From Gammaproteobacteria bacterium (GTDB taxonomy: Bacteria; Pseudomonadota; Gammaproteobacteria; Granulosicoccales; Granulosicoccaceae), in NCBI GenBank assembly GCA_003511825.1, contig DOIU01000010.1, forward strand, positions 538 to 6,366: 5,829 nucleotides of DNA. The letters run 5' to 3'. The notes beneath the pieces are model-generated. The model was not told the DNA's origin. It saw nothing but the letters and a program-made list of their open reading frames with translations, and did not search any database. Within the stretch, counting starts at the first letter, position 1. The number at the start of each line of letters is the position of its first letter. Positions 1 to 5,829 of this stretch are shown in pieces. Position numbers and translations under genes: made by a program.

Positions 1-366
1 GGCGGCGAACAACAAATGGTCGCCATGGGACGTGCCATGATGGCGCGACCCAAGATGATTCTTCTTGACGAGCCTTCCATGGGGCTTGCCCCCCAATTGG
101 TGGAAGAGATCTTTGAAATCGTCAAGAAGCTCAACGAGCAGGAAGGCGTGAGCTTTTTACTCGCGGAGCAAAACACCAACGTTGCACTCAAATATGCCAA
201 GTACGGATATATTCTGGAGAACGGCCGCGTGGTCATGGACGGAGAAGCCGCTGGCCTGCGTGAGAACGCGGACGTGCGCGAATTCTACCTTGGCATGAGT
301 GACAAGGGCCGCAAGAGTTTCCGTGACGTCAAACATTACCGTCGACGCAAGCGTTGGCTGGCGTAA
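1..366 (+). CDS. LivF-type ABC transporter ATP-binding protein, 3' part (5' end outside window)
   Basis: This is the C-terminal 121 residues of an ABC ATPase; the reading frame is open at base 1 and stops with TAA at 364-366. The fragment opens inside the ABC signature (GGEQQ, residues 1-5). Walker B follows (MILLDEP, about 19-25), then the D-loop region SMGLAP. The switch region reads LLAEQN, with Q where most ABC ATPases have the H-loop histidine. That substitution is usual in the LivF branch, which energises uptake of branched-chain amino acids and, in related systems, aromatic or other organic acids. The protein would sit on the cytoplasmic face of an inner-membrane permease. Residues from about 101 form a very basic tail (ending KHYRRRKRWLA) that standard LivF lacks. 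The Walker A part lies upstream of the window. The next gene starts 47 bp downstream on the same strand, so they are probably one operon. Family assignment is secure; the substrate is unknown. Confidence 0.93.
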   Translation, partial: GGEQQMVAMGRAMMARPKMILLDEPSMGLAPQLVEEIFEIVKKLNEQEGVSFLLAEQNTNVALKYAKYGYILENGRVVMDGEAAGLRENADVREFYLGMSDKGRKSFRDVKHYRRRKRWLA

Positions 367-399
367 GGCGGTATCCTCCCCTTTAACCCGTCATCGCCC

Positions 400-404
400 A
401 AGGA
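400..404 (+). promoter_or_regulatory. Ribosome binding site deciding the start of the PaaK-like gene
   Basis: AAGGA lies 3 nt before the ATG at 408 and 9 nt before the in-frame ATG at 414. Three nucleotides is too close for efficient initiation, so the site favours 414. The rest of the 367-413 gap shows no clear promoter or terminator. Confidence 0.6.
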
Positions 405-413
405 TTAATGACC

Positions 414-1658
414 ATGCCCGCTAGTAACGAGTTCTTTGACAGCCTCGAAACCCGTAGCCCTGAAGAACGCCATCAACAACAGATGGCACTGCTGCCCGCG
501 CATATTCAGCATGCCAAGGAACACACTCGCGCTTACGCAGGCCTATTTGCAGATGTTGACCCGAACGGTATTTCTTCAGCAGAAGCGCTCAGCCAGTTGC
601 CGGTCACACGCAAATCGAATCTCCACGACGCTCAGCAACAAGACAAGCCCTTCGGCGGCTATGCCAGCCAGGCACCGGGCAACTTACTGCGCGTGTTCTC
701 CTCCCCAGGCCCAATCTACGAACCCGAGGGTGACACGGCCGACTATTGGCGAATCGCGCGCGCCCTGTATGCCGCCGGTTTTCGTGCTGGAGATTTGGTG
801 CACAACGCTTACTCCTATCACTTCACGCCCGCCGGCGCGATGATGGAAACGGGTGCACAGCAAATCGGTGCAGGGGTATTCCCCGCCGGCACTGGGCAAA
901 CGCAATTACAAGTCGAAGCCATGGCCGATTTGCGCCCACAAGGCTACGCAGGCACCCCGTCGTTCCTGCGCATTTTGATCGAAAAAGCGGCTGAATTGTC
1001 GATAGACGTTTCCAGCCTGAGTAAAGCACTGGTCTCAGGTGAAGCACTGCCGCCCAGCCTGCGGCAACAGTTCTCTGACAACGGCATTGACACCTACCAA
1101 GCCTATGCCACGGCTGACCTTGGCCTGATTGCCTATGAGAGCCAGGCACGCGAAGGCTTGATTGTTGACGAAGGGATTGTGGTCGAAATCGTGCGCCCCG
1201 GTACCGGCGACCCGGTAGCGGCGGGAGAGGTCGGCGAAGTGCTGGTCACTACCTTCAATACGCACTATCCGCTGATACGCTTCGCCACGGGTGATCTGTC
1301 TGCGGTGTTACCGGGAGCCAGTCCCTGCGGGCGCACCAATCTGCGGATTAAAGGCTGGATGGGCCGGGCTGACCAAACCACCAAAGTGAAGGGCATGTTT
1401 GTGCACCCGCACCAAGTGGATCAAATCTGCAAACGTCACCCCGAAATCGTGCGCGCACGCCTGGTCGTCACCAACCCCGATAACAAAGACGCCCTCACCT
1501 TGCAGTGCGCGCTCTCAGGCGCTGACGCAGGCACGGGGCAAGCCATCGAGGAAACGATTCGCGACATTCTCAAACTGCGTGGCGCGGTAGAAATTGTGGA
1601 TTCAGGCACACTGCCCAACGACGGCAAGGTCATCGACGATACGCGGGAATACACCTAA
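414..1658 (+). CDS. PaaK-like AMP-binding enzyme (phenylacetate-CoA ligase family)
   Basis: This is a complete adenylate-forming enzyme of 414 aa (416 aa if translation began at the ATG at 408, whose Shine-Dalgarno site is only 3 nt away). PaaK-family ligases activate a carboxylic acid with ATP and join it to CoA in the cytoplasm. Visible motifs, numbered from 414, are: TPSF near 181; the acyl-adenylate core ATADLGLIAYES near 232-243; YPLIRFATGDLS near 285-296, whose Asp should bind the AMP ribose; the hinge and C-terminal domain segment GRADQTTKVKGMFVHPHQV near 317-335; and LPNDGK near 400-405, whose Lys fits the A10 catalytic lysine. Length is close to PaaK (about 430 aa). The usual P-loop SSGTTG is replaced by SSPGPIYEPEG near 96-106; from memory this is shared by a subfamily found beside LivF-type ATPases, so it need not mean inactivity. 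Substrate is unknown; an aromatic or short organic acid supplied by the transporter is the natural inference. The gene ends 14 bp from the convergent ATP-grasp gene. Confidence 0.88.
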   Translation: MPASNEFFDSLETRSPEERHQQQMALLPAHIQHAKEHTRAYAGLFADVDPNGISSAEALSQLPVTRKSNLHDAQQQDKPFGGYASQAPGNLLRVFSSPGPIYEPEGDTADYWRIARALYAAGFRAGDLVHNAYSYHFTPAGAMMETGAQQIGAGVFPAGTGQTQLQVEAMADLRPQGYAGTPSFLRILIEKAAELSIDVSSLSKALVSGEALPPSLRQQFSDNGIDTYQAYATADLGLIAYESQAREGLIVDEGIVVEIVRPGTGDPVAAGEVGEVLVTTFNTHYPLIRFATGDLSAVLPGASPCGRTNLRIKGWMGRADQTTKVKGMFVHPHQVDQICKRHPEIVRARLVVTNPDNKDALTLQCALSGADAGTGQAIEETIRDILKLRGAVEIVDSGTLPNDGKVIDDTREYT

Positions 1659-1672
1659 CGGTCAGGAGATTC
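1659..1672. other. Convergent intergenic junction, 14 bp
   Basis: The plus-strand PaaK-like gene stops at 1658 and the minus-strand ATP-grasp gene stops at 1673. The gap holds no stem-loop with a T-run in either direction. Either transcription ends inside the opposing gene, or a factor-dependent terminator is used. Confidence 0.8.
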
Positions 1673-2731
1673 TCACTCGCCCGCGGTCTGCCCAACGGGT
1701 GGCTGCGGCGCGTATTTTGATCGCTCCATATCAAACAGCACGCTCAACATCCGCCGCAGAAAAGGCAACTCCCGCACCAACGCAGTATCCCGCAGTGCAT
1801 CTGACGCCGGTATGGACTGGCCCAACAAGTCGTGCGCAATGCAAAGATTGAGATACTCCTGCACGGCCGCCGGCATCGCACTGACCACCGGGTCAGGATC
1901 AATGTCATACACCGCAAAACCGGCTTCGGCATCGAACACGCAATGAACCGCTCCCCAACGCATGCCTAACACTGCGGCGGTATCGCGCAACTGCGTGTAA
2001 AAGCTATCATCCTCAATCGCCTGAAACACTTCCAGTCGCTCTAAAGGCACCTGCTCCGGTGCGGCGTACTTCAGGCAAAGCACCGGCTCCCCATCCACCA
2101 AATAGCAGCGCAGAAACATGCCCGGCGCAATCGATGACAGCAATACGGGTGTTTTGTCCGCACCGACCAGAAACTCCAGCTGTCGCTCGCGACACAGCTG
2201 CCAAGCGGCGCGCCCCGTCGCTGGCCGCCACAGCACATGCTCGTGGCGCGCCATAAAGGCATCCGCCTCGTCGCGCGTATTGGTGCACATGACATCGGGC
2301 ACCTGAATGCCAGACGCCCGGACGCGCGCCAGTAAGTCGGTTTTCATGGAGACATCCAGGTACACGCGCGGCGCATTACTCATCCGCACGCCTCGGCGAT
2401 CCAGCTCAGACAATGCGCTGTACAGAAAGCTGGTTTTTTGCTGCTCGCCGATGTAGTCGTATTGCCACAGCGACCAATCGACATCATCCATTGCGCGCGG
2501 CACAACGGGGTTGGTATAGCTAAAACCACGTACAAAGGCACGCTGCAAGCGGCTGACGTCCTCGCCTCCCCAGTACACAGCGTCGCGCTCCAGGCTCACC
2601 GCCGGCACACCGGCTTGTGGAAAAGCAAGCCGTGCACAAGCGCCTGGTTGTAAGCGCTCAGCGACGTGGTGTAAGGCATCTGCGTGTAAATCCCCGGGTG
2701 GGGCAAAAATGCCAGAGATTAGGTCTGCCAT
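1673..2731 (-). CDS. ATP-grasp-like protein, RimK-related (putative carboxylate-amine ligase)
   Basis: This 352-aa cytoplasmic protein has no signal peptide or membrane segment. Its layout resembles RimK-type ATP-grasp ligases, which activate a carboxylate as an acyl phosphate and join it to an amine, often on a peptide or amino acid. Residues 1-115 form an N-terminal domain containing DWSLWQYDYIGEQQKTSFL (84-103). Residues 107-147 match the RimK pattern of a helix, G-V-x-x-x-N, then a lysine segment and GIxVPDV (N119, K130). RPATGRAAW (169-177) sits where K-P-x-x-G-x-x-G is expected, with Arg for Lys and only one Gly. APGMFLRCYLVDGEPV (202-217) matches the DxRxxVxxGxxV strand pair. YDIDPDP (275-281) sits where the metal-binding E-x-N-x-x-P is expected. 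The ATG has GGAG 8 nt upstream. The gene lies 34 bp after the long TolC gene and is probably co-transcribed with it. ATP-grasp is my best call; the reaction is unknown, and reduced or lost activity is possible. Confidence 0.68.
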   Translation of the reverse strand: MADLISGIFAPPGDLHADALHHVAERLQPGACARLAFPQAGVPAVSLERDAVYWGGEDVSRLQRAFVRGFSYTNPVVPRAMDDVDWSLWQYDYIGEQQKTSFLYSALSELDRRGVRMSNAPRVYLDVSMKTDLLARVRASGIQVPDVMCTNTRDEADAFMARHEHVLWRPATGRAAWQLCRERQLEFLVGADKTPVLLSSIAPGMFLRCYLVDGEPVLCLKYAAPEQVPLERLEVFQAIEDDSFYTQLRDTAAVLGMRWGAVHCVFDAEAGFAVYDIDPDPVVSAMPAAVQEYLNLCIAHDLLGQSIPASDALRDTALVRELPFLRRMLSVLFDMERSKYAPQPPVGQTAGE

Positions 2732-2739
2732 GAAGCTAT

Positions 2740-2743
2740 CTCC
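2740..2743 (-). promoter_or_regulatory. Ribosome binding site of the ATP-grasp gene
   Basis: GGAG on the minus strand lies 8 nt before the ATG at 2731. Its first base is also the last base of the GC-only hairpin at 2743-2759, so folding of the transcript could affect ribosome access. Confidence 0.6.
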
Positions 2744-2759
2744 GCGCGGTCAGCGCGCG
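2743..2759 (-). other. GC hairpin between the long TolC gene and the ATP-grasp gene
   Basis: CGCGCG at 2743-2748 and CGCGCG at 2754-2759 can pair around a 5-nt loop (2749-2753). It occupies half of the 34-bp gap, starts 6 nt after the TolC stop codon and touches the next gene's Shine-Dalgarno sequence. No T-run follows, so it is not a classical intrinsic terminator. It could tune translation or protect the upstream mRNA, but CGCG runs are common here and chance is possible. Confidence 0.4.
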
Positions 2760-2765
2760 ACTTAA

Positions 2766-4694
2766 TTACTGTACAAAAAAACGAAAATCGCCGCGTTGCG
2801 CCAAGGCTGCCAACCGCCAGGTCTCAAACGCGTTGCGCGCAACCCAGGTGGCGTATTGTCGATCAATACTGCCTTGTGCCGCCAACAATTGCGCCTCGGC
2901 GCGTTTAATCGCTAGCGACGCGTCCAGGTCGGTGATCCGTGCTTGCTGTAAGCTGCGCAAGGCATTGATGATCTGGTTTTGTGTCGCACTGCCAGCGCGG
3001 GACAAACGCAACACGCTGCTATAGGCCTTGTCTGCCGAGTCGAGTTGCTGTTCGGCGTGTGATTTTACCGCCATTGCGGTCTCCAGGGCATTGACGGCAT
3101 TGGCAACTTCCTGTTCAACCTGCCGGCGTGCCTGCTGCTCACTCAGCCCGGCCGCATCTCGCTGCGCATCGGCAATGGCCTTGTTCGCTTTGATGGCTTT
3201 ATTGCCCAGCGGATAGCGATACTCACCTGACAGCGTGATGGAGGAGCTGTCGGGGTCAAACACATTGGCGACGGAATCAAACACAGAATCATAGCCATAA
3301 ACCGTTCCGTTCTGCGCCAATTCCAGCCCCGCCTTCAAGCGGATATCCGGACGCAAACGCAATGTCGCATTCTTCTGTCGAATCTCGGCCTGTGCCACCG
3401 CCAACATACCGACTTGCAACTCCGGTCGCTGGCTCAAAGCCGTTTGCTGGGCTTGATCAAGATTCACTGCGAGAGTCGATTGCAACCATGCACTGTACCC
3501 CGTGGGCACCGCCACTCGGCCGGTCAAGAAATCGGGATGCCCATTGCTCAAGCGCAGCAGCGTATCAGACGCGACCAGATAAGCCTCGGCAGCCGACTCC
3601 ACATTGGCGCGCGCTTGCGCCAGCTCTGCTTCAATCTGAGACACATCGTAGGTGGTGACGCTGCGTCCCCGAAAACGCTTGCGGGTCGCCTCGTACTGGG
3701 TTTGCGTCAGCTCGCGCATTTGCAAGGCGATGCGCAGCTGCTCGGTGCGGTTGATCAGCTCCAGGTACGCCAGTGCCGCTGTTTGCAAACTGCCATTGAT
3801 GCGTGTCTTGAGCAGCCAATCCTGTCGTTGCTCTTCCAACGCGGCCACGCGGCTCTCCACCGCGACCGACGCGTCCTCGCCAAAATCATTGACGGGCACT
3901 TCCACATTAAATAACACCGTACTCGCCCACGGTGCATCGAAAGAGTTGCCACGGTTGTCATAAAAGACTTCTTTATGCACCGTCCCAAAACTGAAATCGT
4001 ACGTCACGCCCCAAGGGGTCGCCTGCTCCAACACCACGTCAAAGGTCGTTTCGGTTTGGGCGCCGTTGGGATCTTCTTTGCTGGCGAAGATGGTTTGATC
4101 GTCGCGGATTTCGCGGTCTTCTTGGAGGTTATTAAAGACGATCTTCTCGATCCCGGTATCGTCCTGGACCAGCTCGGGCAACACAATCACCCCCGGCTCC
4201 AACAACTCATTGCTGACCGGATCTTCGTACTGCGGATAAAACACCCGTGCCGACACAGTGCCTGTGACCGTGCGATCAAACGAATCCGTGCGCTTGATGC
4301 CGACGTTCAGGTTAAGAACCGGATCAAACACCGCGCGCGCCTCCAGCTGCGCCTGGCGCGCGAGATCCCGGTTTGAGCGGGCATCCTCGATCGCGAGGTT
4401 GCGCTCCAGCACGCGCAGCGCGATCTCGCGAGGGTTGAGCCCCACAACCTGGCTACCGCTGTAGGCAGAGAATGCCGCAGGCGCGTCATCGGCGGTCAGC
4501 GCGTTTTGGATCAATTGCGCCAGCGCCGCTTCATTGGCATCGCCTTCGCTGGCGAGCATATCTGCGACGCGTTGCGTCTCGGATTGCGCCTGCGCCCCCA
4601 GCGGCAGCATAGCCAAACCGAGCCACAAGACATACCGAATGCTAAAGACAGCTCGGCGGCACGCGGACATGGACACAGCGCGGTACCCCATCAT
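2766..4694 (-). CDS. TolC-family outer-membrane efflux protein, long form
   Basis: This 642-aa TolC-family protein should form, usually as a trimer, an outer-membrane barrel and periplasmic helical tunnel for export by an inner-membrane pump. A Sec signal peptide covers residues 1-36: Arg-containing start, hydrophobic VLWLGLAMLPLG, and likely cleavage after AQA. The first barrel repeat follows (FDPVLNLNVG near 123-132, then TTFDVVLEQATPWG near 216-229 and PWASTVLFNVEVPV near 255-268). A first helical hairpin lies near 271-385 (YDVSQIEAELAQA). The second repeat contains RPDIRLKAGLEL, YGYDSVFDSVANVFDPD and YRYPLGN near 448-498, and a second helical pair runs to about 610. E. coli TolC is 493 aa; part of the excess is a long acidic stretch at about 140-215. 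The start at 4694 has AAGGAG 7 nt upstream and overlaps the stop of the preceding gene. The reading frame extends to a TTG at 4721, but that lacks a ribosome site. Its transport partner and cargo are not in the window. Confidence 0.9.
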   Translation of the reverse strand: MMGYRAVSMSACRRAVFSIRYVLWLGLAMLPLGAQAQSETQRVADMLASEGDANEAALAQLIQNALTADDAPAAFSAYSGSQVVGLNPREIALRVLERNLAIEDARSNRDLARQAQLEARAVFDPVLNLNVGIKRTDSFDRTVTGTVSARVFYPQYEDPVSNELLEPGVIVLPELVQDDTGIEKIVFNNLQEDREIRDDQTIFASKEDPNGAQTETTFDVVLEQATPWGVTYDFSFGTVHKEVFYDNRGNSFDAPWASTVLFNVEVPVNDFGEDASVAVESRVAALEEQRQDWLLKTRINGSLQTAALAYLELINRTEQLRIALQMRELTQTQYEATRKRFRGRSVTTYDVSQIEAELAQARANVESAAEAYLVASDTLLRLSNGHPDFLTGRVAVPTGYSAWLQSTLAVNLDQAQQTALSQRPELQVGMLAVAQAEIRQKNATLRLRPDIRLKAGLELAQNGTVYGYDSVFDSVANVFDPDSSSITLSGEYRYPLGNKAIKANKAIADAQRDAAGLSEQQARRQVEQEVANAVNALETAMAVKSHAEQQLDSADKAYSSVLRLSRAGSATQNQIINALRSLQQARITDLDASLAIKRAEAQLLAAQGSIDRQYATWVARNAFETWRLAALAQRGDFRFFVQ

Positions 4695-5829
4695 TGTGAT
4701 TCTCCTTGCGGCAAAAACCAATCCGCCACGCCGTAATGCCCCAGCAACGCCAGACGCTGCCGCTCCAGCGGGCCAGAGGCAAGAAAGCTTGCATAGTGTG
4801 AATGCAGCATGCCGCGCGCGTCTAACAGCGCGGTTTCGGATTTTTTCACTGCAATCAAGGCTGAAATGTACGCCAGCCGCGTCGAAAGCCGTTGGGCATG
4901 CAGGCCGACCAGCTCGTATTCTTTGATCTCGCGCCGCCGTTGCTGACGTAACGCTCGCTCATAGGCGCTATCGGCCAAAGCACTCGCCTCAGCGCGGTAG
5001 GTCAATTGCACACGCGCACCCGCCAACACCGCCTCCGCCTGCGTCAAGGATGCGGACAAATTCTGGCGCTCTGCTTGTAATGTCAGGGTCGCCTGGCGCG
5101 CCGCTGCGTCACTGGCCTCAGCACTGGCTTTCGCGGCGCGATTGCCGAGCGGACGGGTAAAACTGGCCCCCAGGACGAAGGTCGATACGTCGGGATCAAA
5201 CACCGACGTCATGGACTCTGACAACGACTCGTAGCCATACACCTGATTACTCTGACGCAGGCGCAGTTGCGCATCCAGCGTTACATCAGGTGCCAGACCT
5301 TGTTGATCGGCCGCGCGCTGCAAGCGCGCAATCTCGTTTTGGGACTGCTGCGCCTGGAAATCGGGGTGACCCGTGATCGGGTCGGCGCCTGCATCGGGCA
5401 GCTCCCGCGTTAAACCCAGCGTCTCGGTAAAGTTCTGCGGCACCAATAACTGCCCGGCTGGGCGATCAAGCAGACGGCTCAGTGCATCGGATGCGCGCAC
5501 ATACGCCGACCACGCTTGCTGTTCGCGTTGACGCGCGGCAGCCAAGGACAACTCTGCCTGCGACAGATCGTAATTGTTCGCGGAACGGCTGTCATACAGT
5601 CTGCGGGTAGACGCTAACAAGGCTTCTGCCGCGACGCGATTATCGTGCACCGCTTGCACGGCCAATGCGGCCTCGACCAAATTCCACCAGCCATCATCGG
5701 CGGATTTGAGCGTGGTACTGATCAGTGACTGCGTCTCAAATGCGGACGCGTCACGCGCTGCCGCAGCGCGGTTGCGATTGAGCGTACCGGCAGCGTGTTG
5801 GCCGAATCCACGCGTGCCAGGCAAGGGTG
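4691..5829 (-). CDS. TolC-family outer-membrane efflux protein, 5'-truncated at window edge
   Basis: At least 379 residues of a second TolC-family protein are visible, open through base 5829. A TTG at 5824 has no visible support as a start and is read here as an internal Leu; the signal peptide and first barrel strands must lie outside the window. Taking that Leu as residue 1, the visible part begins at the end of the first barrel repeat (RGFGQHAAG, matching NDFGEDASV in the downstream paralog). It continues through the first helical hairpin (NNYDLSQAELSLAAARQR near 83-100), then LAPDVTLDAQLRL (177-189), YGYESLSESMTSVFDPD (196-212) and RPLGNRAAKA (224-233), and ends with a second helical pair and an aromatic C-terminus (ADWFLPQ). 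This order matches the downstream TolC protein throughout, so the two probably arose by an old duplication. Its TGA lies within the ATGATG start of the next gene, implying translational coupling. Role: export channel; cargo unknown. Confidence 0.9.
   Translation of the reverse strand, partial: PLPGTRGFGQHAAGTLNRNRAAAARDASAFETQSLISTTLKSADDGWWNLVEAALAVQAVHDNRVAAEALLASTRRLYDSRSANNYDLSQAELSLAAARQREQQAWSAYVRASDALSRLLDRPAGQLLVPQNFTETLGLTRELPDAGADPITGHPDFQAQQSQNEIARLQRAADQQGLAPDVTLDAQLRLRQSNQVYGYESLSESMTSVFDPDVSTFVLGASFTRPLGNRAAKASAEASDAAARQATLTLQAERQNLSASLTQAEAVLAGARVQLTYRAEASALADSAYERALRQQRRREIKEYELVGLHAQRLSTRLAYISALIAVKKSETALLDARGMLHSHYASFLASGPLERQRLALLGHYGVADWFLPQGESQ
4701..4707 (-). promoter_or_regulatory. 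Strong ribosome binding site of the long TolC gene
   Basis: AAGGAGA on the minus strand lies 6 nt before the ATG at 4694. It sits inside the last codons of the upstream TolC gene and fixes the start at 4694 rather than the upstream TTG at 4721. A second ATG follows immediately at 4691, so initiation could use either of two adjacent Met codons. Confidence 0.75.

Noticed and set aside
823..1149. 108-codon open frame on the minus strand
   Set aside because: Antisense to the PaaK-like gene, whose motifs are clear across this stretch.
1642..1685. CGCGGG / CCCGCG inverted repeat flanking the convergent junction as a bidirectional terminator
   Set aside because: Only 6 bp of stem around a 32-nt loop and no T-run on either side; both arms are inside coding sequence.
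3527..3541. GHPDF present in both TolC proteins as a shared motif
   Set aside because: The two copies fall at different places in the alignment; the GHPDF of the upstream protein aligns with QRPEL of the other, so the match looks coincidental.
3414..3914. 166-codon open frame on the plus strand
   Set aside because: It lies wholly antisense inside the long TolC gene, has no ribosome site I can see and encodes no recognisable motif; GC-rich coding DNA commonly gives such shadows.
3975..4376. 133-codon open frame on the plus strand
   Set aside because: Antisense to the well-supported TolC gene, with no domain or start signal of its own.
4695..4721. Extended N-terminus of the long TolC protein from a TTG at 4721
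   Set aside because: It has no ribosome site of its own, would lengthen the signal peptide and deepen the overlap with the upstream gene; the ATG at 4694 has AAGGAGA well placed.
5822..5824. TTG at 5824 as the true start of the upstream TolC gene
   Set aside because: The frame stays open to the window edge, the encoded sequence begins mid-fold without a signal peptide, and the upstream codons continue the frame.

Overview
The window looks like chromosomal DNA of a Gram-negative proteobacterium. TolC-type outer-membrane channels require an outer membrane, the base composition is moderately GC-rich, and pairing a LivF-type ATPase with this PaaK-like enzyme is something I associate with Beta- and Gammaproteobacteria. 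A gammaproteobacterium is my best guess, but the sequence does not settle it. The window is almost entirely coding. It holds five genes in two convergent groups, with no RNA gene, mobile element, CRISPR array or long intergenic gap.

Left part, plus strand (1-1658): the 3' end of a LivF-type ABC transporter ATPase with an extra basic C-terminal tail, then a complete PaaK-family adenylate-forming enzyme 47 bp later (41 bp if the first ATG is used). They probably form the end of an operon that imports a small organic acid or related substrate and activates it as a CoA thioester. The substrate cannot be read from the sequence.

Right part, minus strand (5829 down to 1673): a 5'-truncated TolC-family protein, a second complete and unusually long TolC-family protein (642 aa), and a 352-aa ATP-grasp-like protein. 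The two TolC genes overlap at their stop and start codons, and 34 bp separate the second from the ATP-grasp gene, so all three are probably co-transcribed. The TolC proteins are clear paralogs, sharing a YGY[DE]S...VFDPD...RPLGN/YPLGN block and similar C-termini. The ATP-grasp protein resembles RimK-type carboxylate-amine ligases but has an eroded glycine loop and a DxDPDP metal-site motif. Two outer-membrane channels with a ligase-like protein suggest a make-or-modify-and-export pathway, perhaps for a peptide. No precursor peptide, inner-membrane pump or HlyD-type adaptor lies in the window, so this is a hypothesis. Any such partners should lie beyond position 5829, upstream of the first TolC gene.

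The two groups meet tail to tail with only 14 bp between stop codons (1659-1672), and I see no convincing terminator there.
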